Assembly: GCA_016204425.1 (NCBI GenBank)
Contig: JACQKR010000036.1
Span: 1-40,579 of the forward strand
Reading direction: 5' to 3'
DNA length: 40,579 bases
Source: Candidatus Levyibacteriota bacterium
GTDB taxonomy: Bacteria; Patescibacteriota; Microgenomatia; Levybacterales; UBA12049
Part shown: positions 23,045 through 30,454 of the stretch, piece by piece
How positions within the stretch are numbered: position 1 is the first letter of the stretch
Layout of the letters: each line of letters starts with the position of its first letter
Program-made: the position numbers and the translations under genes
Notes under the pieces: generated by a model
What the model was told of the DNA's origin: nothing
The model's database searches: none
What the model saw: the letters and a program-made list of their open reading frames with translations, nothing else

Positions 23045-24541
23045 TTATGCAAGTTTCTGCACTCTCTGTAGTAGGTATTCTTTTGTATTTTTTGCGAGAT
23101 CCTCGTCAACTTCTTCAAACAATTTTTGCAGAATTTCTCCAATTTTAGGTCCCGGTTTGATCTGGAGTTGCTTCATAATATCATTGCCGTCGATTGCCAA
23201 ATCGTTGATAGAGAAGGGTAATGGGGCAAGCTGCTCTTCAATCCGTTTTTTGAATAATTTTAATCTCCAGCTTTCCGCTGTTTGCGTTCCACCACCTAAC
23301 CGGTCTCCAATACGAAGATCCATCATGTCTTTAACACTCTCAACACCGACCCGACGAATAAATCGTCTCACCGCCGCATCGGTTATTTTTTCATCCACAG
23401 TGAACATGTGCCATCGGACGAGTGTCACGATTTTTGTTTTATCTTTTTTTGAGAATCGTAGCCGATCACTTATCTCAGCTGCAATTCTGGCTCCTTCGAT
23501 CTCATGATTGTAGAAGATGACAAGCCCCTCTTTATCAGTTGCTGCAACTTTTGGTTTCCCGATATCATGGATAAGCGTTGCAAACCGAACAATCGGGTCC
23601 GTTGAGGGACAGTATTTCAAGGACAGGACATTGTGAGTAAATACGTCTTCTTTGTGGTGTCTGCCGGGACGCTCCTGAGAAACGCCGATTCCTTCGAGAA
23701 GCGCAGGAAGAATGTATTCCAAGAGATTGGTATTTTTCAAAAGCATGACTCCTTCATAGGCAAATTCACTGCTGAGGATTTTCATCAGTTCATCCCGAAT
23801 CCGCTCTTTTGAAATGTCGTTTAATAATGCGGCATCATGCATAATTTCTTGGAGCGTTTCAGCTTCGATTGAAAAACCAAGTTGCGTCGCTAGCCGGATC
23901 GCACGCATCAAGCGAAGCGCATCTTCCTTAAAGCGTTTGCTTGCGTCCCCTACTGCGCGTATTATTTTGTTTTGTATATCTTTCTGTCCGCCATATGGAT
24001 CAATGAGCTGAAAATGCCCGTTATTGTCATTGCGAGCCGAAGGCGTGGCAATCTCTGGGATTGCTTCGTCATTCAGCGAAGCAGAATTCCTCGCAATGAC
24101 AGACTGATTGATTTGTTTAGCATTTAACTGTAAAGCGATTGCATTTATAGTAAAATCCCGACGGGCCAAATCTTCCTCAACCGTTTTTCCCCAAGCGATC
24201 GTTTCCGGGTGTCTTCTGTCTTTGTATCCGTGTTCTGTACGAAATGTTGTCACTTCAACAACCTGCCTGCCGCCCGCCTGCCGGCAGGGCAGGGCAGGCA
24301 GGGCGTGCTCTCCGTCACTTTCAATAGGGATGCCGACAGTGCCGAACGTATTGTCATAGAAGCCGTCTGGAAAAAGCTTGAGAATGTCCTGTGGAGTGGC
24401 ATTTGTCGTGAAATCCCAATCGTTCACGGATTTTTCCAAAAGCAGGTCCCGAACACAGCCACCGACAAGATAGATTTCAAATCCAGCGTTTTGGAAGGTT
24501 TCATAAATGGAGCGAATACTCTGAGGAATTTTTCCTATCAT
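23045..24541 (-). CDS. cca: CCA-adding tRNA nucleotidyltransferase with two repeat-encoded insertions
   Basis: A 498-residue protein. The polymerase beta-like head has YLVGGCVRDLLL and NDWDFTTNA (DxD), RRDFTINAIAL and LIDPYGG. The RNA-binding domain begins at AVGDASKRF and LRLMRAIRLA. An HD domain follows (TLIHDIGKP). It adds or repairs tRNA 3'-CCA. Two stretches are encoded by palindromic elements: EHALPALPCRQAGGRQ, before VVEVTTFRTEHG (24262-24303), and about 25 residues beginning SVIARNSASLNDEA before NGHFQLIDP (24025-24101). Both keep the frame. TATACT lies 9 nt before the ATG. Confidence 0.94.
   Translation of the reverse strand: MIGKIPQSIRSIYETFQNAGFEIYLVGGCVRDLLLEKSVNDWDFTTNATPQDILKLFPDGFYDNTFGTVGIPIESDGEHALPALPCRQAGGRQVVEVTTFRTEHGYKDRRHPETIAWGKTVEEDLARRDFTINAIALQLNAKQINQSVIARNSASLNDEAIPEIATPSARNDNNGHFQLIDPYGGQKDIQNKIIRAVGDASKRFKEDALRLMRAIRLATQLGFSIEAETLQEIMHDAALLNDISKERIRDELMKILSSEFAYEGVMLLKNTNLLEYILPALLEGIGVSQERPGRHHKEDVFTHNVLSLKYCPSTDPIVRFATLIHDIGKPKVAATDKEGLVIFYNHEIEGARIAAEISDRLRFSKKDKTKIVTLVRWHMFTVDEKITDAAVRRFIRRVGVESVKDMMDLRIGDRLGGGTQTAESWRLKLFKKRIEEQLAPLPFSINDLAIDGNDIMKQLQIKPGPKIGEILQKLFEEVDEDLAKNTKEYLLQRVQKLA
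24025..24101. repeat. Palindromic element with TGTCATTGCGAG ends, copy 2, inside cca
   Basis: Termini TGTCATTGCGAG (24025-24036) and CTCGCAATGACA (24090-24101) are perfect 12-bp inverted repeats. The interior is related to 11654-11724 (GGATTGCTTCGTCATT). It adds codons between the DFTINAIAL and LIDPYGG motifs of the CCA-adding enzyme. Confidence 0.8.
24262..24303. repeat. 42-bp GC-rich palindromic element inside cca
   Basis: Identical to 17600-17641 over 42 bp. Here the host gene reads the other strand, so the encoded residues differ (ALPALPCRQAGGRQ) but the frame is again kept. Confidence 0.9.
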
Positions 24542-24608
24542 TTTTGCTATAGTATAGCAGATAAATCTTAGGATTTTCGCGGATGAGGAGCTGATTTACG
24601 CAGAATAT

Positions 24609-26285
24609 ATGAAGCGGTGGGAAATACAAAATAAGTTCAAAGTTCAAAGTTCAAAGTTCAAAGTTGAGGAACTCATTACGTTATTGTTAGAGAATAGAAA
24701 AATAAAAACGGAAAAAGAGATCGATTCGTTTTTGCATCCGAAATTAGAAGAGGTAACCATTAGTTTGGTTGGGTTCGATAAAAAGCAACTGCACAAGACA
24801 CTCACGCGGATTGAAAAAGCAATATCGCAAAAAGAGCAGATTATTGTGTTTGGGGATTATGATGTTGACGGTATTACGGGAACAGCAGTTCTTTGGGAGA
24901 CACTGCATGGTTGTAGCGCCAATGTTATGCCGTATATTCCAAATCGTGTTGAAGAAGGCTATGGCCTTTCTTCGAAAGGAATTTCAAATATCAAATCTCA
25001 AATGCCAAATGTCAAATTAATAATAACAGTTGACAATGGAATTGTAGCAAACGAGGCTGTTGATTTTGCCAACCAAGAAGGAATAGATGTGATTGTAACA
25101 GATCATCACGTACCTTCTGAAACATTACCAAAGGCTTTCGCTATTGTTCACACTACTATGCTTTGTGGGGCAGGGGTGGCATGGCTGCTCTCGCAGCAAA
25201 TCAAAGATCAAATAGCAAAAATCAAATATAATTTTGAAGATGATCAGCAGCTCGAGTTAGTTGCGTTAGCAACTATTGCTGACTTAGTTCCACTTACTGG
25301 TGCAAACAGAACATTAGTAACATTTGGTTTGAAAAAATTACGGAGAACAAGACGTCTTGGCATAGTCGAGCTTCTAAAAGAAGCTGCATGTGATCAGTCG
25401 ACTCTTGGTGTCTATGAGGTGGGACATATTATTGCTCCCAGACTCAATGCTGCAGGAAGGATAGAAAATGCGATGGATAGTTTGCGGCTTCTCTGTACGA
25501 AAGATGCAGCTCGAGCACAAGTCCTCGCATCGAAGCTGGGAGTCACAAACAGGAGTAGGCAAATGATGACAATTGAGGCAGCTCTCCACGCGATCGGGAG
25601 AATCAAGAATCAAGAATCAAGAATCAAGAAATTACTCTTCGTTGCTCACGAAAGCTATCAAGAAGGCGTGATTGGATTGGTCGCTGGGAAATTGGTTGAG
25701 GAATATTATCGACCTGCAATTGTACTGTCAGTAGGGGATAAATATGCGAAAGGATCAGCACGTTCGGTGTCAGGATTCAATATGATTGATTTTTTGCGTG
25801 AACATATTACTCACTTTGTAAATGTTGGGGGACACCCGATGGCTGCCGGTTTTACCGTAGAGACGAAAAATCTTCCGATGCTTCAGAAGATACTCGAGGA
25901 TTTTGCAGAAGGAATGCTTGATGATGTCCTTCTGACTCGAAAGATAAAGATTGATTGTGAACTGAGATTTTCTGAAATTACGAAATCAACGTATCTTTCA
26001 CTACAAAGGCTGGCACCGTTTGGCATGGGAAACCCGGAGCCTGTATTTATGACCAGCAAAGTAACTGTTGATGACAGCAGGATTATCGGAAGAGACGGGA
26101 AACATTTAAAATTGCGATTGTCTCAAGGAGATAAGCATTTCGAAGCGATCGCATTCGGGATGAGTGAGTTTGCTGCGAAGATTAAAGACGAAAAAATAGT
26201 AGATGTTGCCTACACGATAGACAATAACGTCTGGAACGGAACGGAAAAGCTGCAACTCAAGATAAAAGATATAAAAGTGGAATAA
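24609..26285 (+). CDS. recJ: RecJ single-strand DNA exonuclease
   Basis: A 558-residue DHH-family 5'-3' exonuclease used in recombination and repair. GDYDVDGITG (motif I), the LIITVDNG motif, VTDHHVP (DHH), GAGVAWLL and the DHHA1 motif GGHPMAAGF are in order, and a C-terminal OB-like domain follows. Four stretches are encoded by 7-nt tandem repeats: 24633-24667 (KFKVQSSKFKVEE), 24984-25018, 25201-25228 and 25601-25628 (RIKNQESRIKK). All keep the frame. Translation probably starts at 24609. It is divergent from cca. Confidence 0.95.
   Translation: MKRWEIQNKFKVQSSKFKVEELITLLLENRKIKTEKEIDSFLHPKLEEVTISLVGFDKKQLHKTLTRIEKAISQKEQIIVFGDYDVDGITGTAVLWETLHGCSANVMPYIPNRVEEGYGLSSKGISNIKSQMPNVKLIITVDNGIVANEAVDFANQEGIDVIVTDHHVPSETLPKAFAIVHTTMLCGAGVAWLLSQQIKDQIAKIKYNFEDDQQLELVALATIADLVPLTGANRTLVTFGLKKLRRTRRLGIVELLKEAACDQSTLGVYEVGHIIAPRLNAAGRIENAMDSLRLLCTKDAARAQVLASKLGVTNRSRQMMTIEAALHAIGRIKNQESRIKKLLFVAHESYQEGVIGLVAGKLVEEYYRPAIVLSVGDKYAKGSARSVSGFNMIDFLREHITHFVNVGGHPMAAGFTVETKNLPMLQKILEDFAEGMLDDVLLTRKIKIDCELRFSEITKSTYLSLQRLAPFGMGNPEPVFMTSKVTVDDSRIIGRDGKHLKLRLSQGDKHFEAIAFGMSEFAAKIKDEKIVDVAYTIDNNVWNGTEKLQLKIKDIKVE
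24633..24667. repeat. 7-nt tandem repeat in the recJ start region
   Basis: Four exact copies and one near copy of AAGTTCA. The 21-nt supercycle encodes KFKVQSS followed by KFKVEE. Related 7-nt arrays occur at 644-678, 24984-25018, 25201-25228, 25601-25628 and about 26876-26897. Confidence 0.8.
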
Positions 26286-26286
26286 T

Positions 26287-26691
26287 TTATGCTTCCGGAC
26301 CCTTTGGGCCGGAATTCCTGTCGATGAACACGTCGCCACCTAGCGCCGGTTCTGATGTTACAGGTGGTAATGCGATAGGTCCTGGAACTTCGCCCGGGCC
26401 TAAGGCTGCAATAGTAGAAGGAATCGTTCCGGGATCAGAACAATCATCTTCCGGAAATCTCAATGGGTGTCCATCTATTCGTATTTTAGAGAATTTTGGT
26501 GGTTCCTTCGGTGTACGTGTTAAGGTCTCAAAATAAATCTTTCTGCCCTCTTCATCTCCAATTCCCGGTGCGACCTCTGTCTCTATGAAGTCAAGATATG
26601 CCCTCCAAGCATTTCTGTCTCGTTCTGCGCCGGCTGTTTGGCTGGCAACTTCTTCTAAATCTAAGCCATCTTCTGGATGCTTGTTACTCAT
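26287..26691 (-). CDS. Hypothetical protein with proline-rich C-terminus
   Basis: A 134-residue protein of unknown family. Residues 1-60 are acidic and helical (EDGLDLEEVAS, RAYLDFIETEV). Residues about 80-134 are rich in Pro and Gly and appear disordered. No membrane helix or signal is seen. TAATAT lies directly before the ATG, and AGGAG sits about 14 nt upstream inside a hairpin (26701-26728). It converges on recJ with one base between stops. Coding status is likely but not certain. Confidence 0.55.
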   Translation of the reverse strand: MSNKHPEDGLDLEEVASQTAGAERDRNAWRAYLDFIETEVAPGIGDEEGRKIYFETLTRTPKEPPKFSKIRIDGHPLRFPEDDCSDPGTIPSTIAALGPGEVPGPIALPPVTSEPALGGDVFIDRNSGPKGPEA

Positions 26692-26700
26692 ATATTAAAA

Positions 26701-26728
26701 ACAATCTCCTCTTTCTTGAGGAGATTGT
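26701..26728. other. Hairpin upstream of the gene at 26691
   Basis: ACAATCTCCTC (26701-26711) and GAGGAGATTGT (26718-26728) form a perfect 11-bp stem with a 6-nt loop. On the minus strand the 3' arm holds AGGAG, so folding could hide a ribosome binding site. It could also be a weak terminator. Confidence 0.55.
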
Positions 26729-26839
26729 TGGTTTGGTTTTTGCAACGCAATCTCCCCCTCAGTCGAGGAAGTGACAAATAAACCAGTACTTTACTTTACT
26801 AAATTGCATGTAAGAATATTGTAAGACAGGAGGTGGCGC

Positions 26840-26874
26840 TTGTCAAGGGGAGGATTTAGCTGTATGATACAGCT
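26840..26874 (+). promoter_or_regulatory. Promoter with overlapping palindromic operator, upstream of aspS
   Basis: TTGTCA (26840-26845), a 17-bp spacer and TATGAT (26863-26868). The -10 sits in the palindrome AGCTGTAT-G-ATACAGCT (26858-26874). The leader to the ATG at 27014 would be about 139 nt. The 322-bp gap 26692-27013 also holds a TCCCGC-CGGA-GCGGGA hairpin near 26902 and 7-nt AT-rich repeats. No gene was seen there. Confidence 0.5.
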
Positions 26875-27013
26875 TAGTTCAAAGTTCAAAATGCAAAGTG
26901 TCCCGCCGGAGCGGGATCCAGCGTTAGTCGTGACAAAATTATAGTTTAAAAGCTCAAAATTTTAAACTTTACACTGAAACTTTTCATTTTTAGCTTTGAA
27001 TTTTTAACTTGAT

Positions 27014-28384
27014 ATGGAAAACTTGTCAAAACGAACACTGATCGCAGATTGCCTCAATAAAATAGGTGATACCGTGCGGGTTGCTGGCTGGGTGCAGACC
27101 GTCCGTGCTCATGGGAAGATAGCATTTTTTGATATTCGGGATCATTCCGGATTGCTGCAGGTCGGAGGATTCACTCCTGAGCTGGCACATCAAATGGCGA
27201 CACTGGATTCACAAGACGCCGTAATCGTGACAGGGAAAGTCAAGAAACGTGAAGAACGGTATGTCAATCTATCTCTCCCGACCGGTTCAATTGAGCTTGA
27301 GGCAGAAGAGATACAGGTGCTGCAAAAGTCCTCAGAAATGCCGTTTGATATGGGAGGAAAAGAGCTGCATCTTGAGCTGCCGACTTTGCTTGATTACCGT
27401 TCACTGACACTGAAGCATGAGAAAGTGCGGCAGATCTTTATAGTCCAAGCAGCGCTCGCTGAGGCATTTCGGCAGCTTGCAAAAGAGCTCGAATGCACTG
27501 AGATTTTTGTTCCCACAATTGCTGCCGGAGCGACAGAAGGTGGAGCAGAAGTATTCCCGATTGATTATTATGGACGGAAGGCGTTTTTGACGCAGAGTCC
27601 GCAGCTTTACAAACAAATGATGGTTGGAGTGTTCGAGCGTGTGTTTACCATAGCGAAAGCATATAGAGCAGAGCCCTCGGTAACAACGCGGCACCTTTCC
27701 GAAGCGACACAGATGGATATTGAAATAGGATTTATCGATGATTTTGTACAGCTTTTGGATGCTTTGGAGTTTGTCGGAACAGGTATGGTAAAGCGCGCTT
27801 CAGATGCACATCCTGAAATTCTCGCATCATTCGGGGTTGAGCAACCGCTTATCCCGTCCCGCGTGCCGCGGCTCACGCTGAGGGCGGCGCAGAAAATCGT
27901 TTCAGAGCGCACAGGACGGGATCTTTCAAAAGAACAGGATTTGAATCCGGAAGATGAAAAAGATATTTGTCTTTGGGCGCAAGAAGAGCATAAATCAGAT
28001 TTTGTGACGATAACACACTTCCCGACAAAAAAACGGGCGTTTTATACGATGCCGGATCCCAAAGATCCTGAATATAGCCTGTCGTATGATCTGCTTTTTC
28101 GCGGCCTTGAAATCCTCAGTGGAAGTCAGCGTATCCATGAATATGATGCGCTGGTAGTAAAGATGAAAGAAAAGGGAGTAGATCCAAAAAATTTTGGCAT
28201 GTACTTAATGGCATTTAAATATGGCATGCCGCCTGAGGGAGGATTTTCTTTTGGACTTGAAAGACTTACAATGAAACTACTCAATTTAGGAAATGTGAGG
28301 GAAGCATCGCTTTTCCCAAGAGATATGGAGCGTGTCGATGAAAGATTTTCGGAAACAACTCACAAAAACACTCAAAAAACATAA
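27014..28384 (+). CDS. aspS: Aspartyl-tRNA synthetase, archaeal (probably non-discriminating) type
   Basis: A 456-residue class II synthetase without the bacterial GAD insertion, so of the archaeal/compact type. The N-terminal OB-fold (VRVAGWVQTVRAHGKIAFFDIRD) is followed by ATEGGAEVFPIDYYG, TQSPQLYKQMM, motif 2 RAEPSVTTRHLSEATQMDIE and motif 3 GFSFGLERLTMKLL. Such enzymes often charge both tRNA-Asp and tRNA-Asn, the latter being amidated afterwards. It overlaps the next gene by 47 bp. AsnRS was considered, but the ATEGGAEVF context fits AspRS. Confidence 0.9.
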   Translation: MENLSKRTLIADCLNKIGDTVRVAGWVQTVRAHGKIAFFDIRDHSGLLQVGGFTPELAHQMATLDSQDAVIVTGKVKKREERYVNLSLPTGSIELEAEEIQVLQKSSEMPFDMGGKELHLELPTLLDYRSLTLKHEKVRQIFIVQAALAEAFRQLAKELECTEIFVPTIAAGATEGGAEVFPIDYYGRKAFLTQSPQLYKQMMVGVFERVFTIAKAYRAEPSVTTRHLSEATQMDIEIGFIDDFVQLLDALEFVGTGMVKRASDAHPEILASFGVEQPLIPSRVPRLTLRAAQKIVSERTGRDLSKEQDLNPEDEKDICLWAQEEHKSDFVTITHFPTKKRAFYTMPDPKDPEYSLSYDLLFRGLEILSGSQRIHEYDALVVKMKEKGVDPKNFGMYLMAFKYGMPPEGGFSFGLERLTMKLLNLGNVREASLFPRDMERVDERFSETTHKNTQKT

Positions 28385-29303
28385 GCCGTCTCCAAATCAC
28401 GTTGCAATTCTTTTCATCCCACTGCTTTTGGGCATGATCTATACTCTTGCTCGGGAAGTGAATACATCACTGAAAAAACAAATTGAACAAAATCGTATTG
28501 AACAGTTCATATCTCCCGGAGCAATAGCGCCTTTGCCACTGGTAAAAGTACCGTACAATCCTATTATTTCAGCAGATGCTGCGATCATCATTGATGATGC
28601 ATCAAAAGTCGTCATCTATGAAAAAAATGCTCATTTTCGCTTTTCCATGGCTTCGACCACAAAAATTATGACGGCACTCATCGGGATTGAATATTACAAA
28701 GATAACGATATGTTGGCGGTGAAAAGAGACCGGGTAGAGGGAGCTGCTGTTGGAATGAAAAAGGGAGACATATTCTATTTTGACGATTTACTTTACGGAA
28801 TGCTTCTCCCTTCAGGTAATGATGCAGCATTTGCAATTGCCGATAACTATCCTGGAGGAGTACCTCAATTTGTGAAACGGATGAATGAGGTTGCGCTCAG
28901 TCTTCACTTGTATGATACGCATTTCTCTGATCCTGCAGGACTTGATGACGCAGGTAATTATACGACTTCATATAATCTTGCATTGCTCTCATCTTATTCG
29001 CTCAAGAATAAATCACTTGCTCGAATTTTTGCGACGAAGAAAAAAGTTATTGCAAATGTGGACGGTACAAATGAATATGAAATTTATAATCTCAACAAGT
29101 TACTCGGCTTTGAGGGAGTAAATGGTGTAAAGACAGGCTTTACCCAAGGAGCAGGAGGCGTTCTGGCAACATCAAAAGTTGAAAATGGACACACATTCAT
29201 TATCATCGTAATGAAAAGTGAAGACCGGTTTTTTGACACGGAGAACTTGCTGAGGATAGTCAATAATAATATTACGTTTTTCAATCCCGGAGCAGGAAAA
29301 TAA
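28338..29303 (+). CDS. D-alanyl-D-alanine carboxypeptidase (peptidase S11)
   Basis: A 321-residue penicillin-binding-protein-type carboxypeptidase that trims peptidoglycan stem peptides. The three active-site motifs are STTK (in FSMASTTKIM), SGN (LLPSGNDAAF) and KTG (NGVKTGFTQGAGG). An N-terminal membrane helix lies at about 20-40. The ATG at 28338 is preferred over GTG at 28332 because GGAG at 28327-28330 is 7 nt upstream. The gene begins within aspS, so translation is probably coupled. Confidence 0.92.
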   Translation: MKDFRKQLTKTLKKHKPSPNHVAILFIPLLLGMIYTLAREVNTSLKKQIEQNRIEQFISPGAIAPLPLVKVPYNPIISADAAIIIDDASKVVIYEKNAHFRFSMASTTKIMTALIGIEYYKDNDMLAVKRDRVEGAAVGMKKGDIFYFDDLLYGMLLPSGNDAAFAIADNYPGGVPQFVKRMNEVALSLHLYDTHFSDPAGLDDAGNYTTSYNLALLSSYSLKNKSLARIFATKKKVIANVDGTNEYEIYNLNKLLGFEGVNGVKTGFTQGAGGVLATSKVENGHTFIIIVMKSEDRFFDTENLLRIVNNNITFFNPGAGK

Positions 29304-29304
29304 G

Positions 29305-30378
29305 TTATTTTATCCACTCGTTCTTTAGCGCTGAAACGTACCCATAGAAAGAATCATCGAGTCCTTTGAAGACGTATACCGGCATAAGATAGTTTTGGTC
29401 GTTCCCATTCAGATAATATCCTAAGACGACGTCTTTTATTTTAATTTCGGTTTTGTCACCGAAATAGGCGGCTACGTACCCTTTTCCGTTCACGAGCTCG
29501 TTATATGCCTCATACGTGCTTTTCAAAGGATAGTCGGCTTTAATATCACTAATCTTCTGGTGAGAGAAATGCGTCTCAACCACTTCCGGCTTATTATCAA
29601 GCGCTTCACGTGAGAGCGGTTTTGTAAATCCGACAAATAGCTTTATCTGTGAATAGAAAGGGGAATAATAAAATATAGGAAGTTTGTTAAGATCTCTCTG
29701 AAAAAAATCTACTTCGATCACTGGTGCTGCTTCTTTTTTCCCTGCCGGAATTAGCTTACCGTCTATGACAGAGAGTCGGTAGGTTTTTGTTTTTGCTACA
29801 TCGACATCAGGCGGGAAGTACGCCATTTTTGAAAGAAACTCCTGCGCTGCTTTAATGCTGTTTGCTTCATTGACGACATAGATGCCGTTTCGAACATTTT
29901 CTTGCGTAAGGAAAGGCGATGTCATGGTAAAATCTTTTGTTTCCAAATTGATTATAAGGCTTCGTTCTAAATCTCCGGCACTGTCCCATTGGAGTGTGTA
30001 TTTTTTTAGTTCACGATCAGGCCTTGTGAATCCAACAGCTGATGCCGACTGGCGAGCGTCCCGGTATTCAAGAAGGCTCGGATTTTCATGAGTAATGAGT
30101 TTATAAATTTGTATTCTGCTTTGAAAAGCAGGTAGTCTTCCGGTCAACGTGTCGATAATATAGGTAAATTTTTTGTCAGTAACATTATTCGGAAATTGTA
30201 TGGCAGGAAGTTTACCAAATGTTGTTGTAGGAGGTGCAACCGGACGAGGAAAAAAAACTGTTTTTGCAGTCTTACCGATATTTATGCCTATGAAAAAGAG
30301 GCTGACGGCGGCAAGAAACAACCCTCCATATTTTATGACATTTTTTGATAGTTCTGTTACCGTATGGAGTGTTGCCAT
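29305..30378 (-). CDS. Membrane-anchored extracytoplasmic protein, unknown
   Basis: A 357-residue protein with one membrane helix at about 16-38 and a large soluble part presumably outside the membrane, with a proline-rich linker (PRPVAPPTTTFG) after the helix. The middle and C-terminal parts look like mixed alpha/beta domains (YTLQWDS, YFPPDVDVAKT, VLGYYLNGNDQNYLMPVYVF). I do not recognise the family. The start at 30378 is set by TTGATT, a 17-bp spacer and TATACT located 6 nt upstream, and removes 15 residues of an upstream extension. Confidence 0.75.
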   Translation of the reverse strand: MATLHTVTELSKNVIKYGGLFLAAVSLFFIGINIGKTAKTVFFPRPVAPPTTTFGKLPAIQFPNNVTDKKFTYIIDTLTGRLPAFQSRIQIYKLITHENPSLLEYRDARQSASAVGFTRPDRELKKYTLQWDSAGDLERSLIINLETKDFTMTSPFLTQENVRNGIYVVNEANSIKAAQEFLSKMAYFPPDVDVAKTKTYRLSVIDGKLIPAGKKEAAPVIEVDFFQRDLNKLPIFYYSPFYSQIKLFVGFTKPLSREALDNKPEVVETHFSHQKISDIKADYPLKSTYEAYNELVNGKGYVAAYFGDKTEIKIKDVVLGYYLNGNDQNYLMPVYVFKGLDDSFYGYVSALKNEWIK

Positions 30379-30384
30379 ACCTTG

Positions 30385-30413
30385 AGTATAGGTAAAACAT
30401 ACTGTAGAATCAA
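30385..30413 (-). promoter_or_regulatory. Promoter with leaderless start
   Basis: On the minus strand TTGATT (30413-30408), a 17-bp spacer and TATACT (30390-30385). Six bases then lead to the ATG at 30378. Confidence 0.65.
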
Positions 30414-30454
30414 GGAGACACATAGCTAAGTTTATTAGTTATGCGTTATTAGTT

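Noticed and set aside
24984-25228. The RecJ repeats as evidence of a pseudogene
   Set aside because: The frame stays open over 558 codons and all DHH and DHHA1 motifs are intact.
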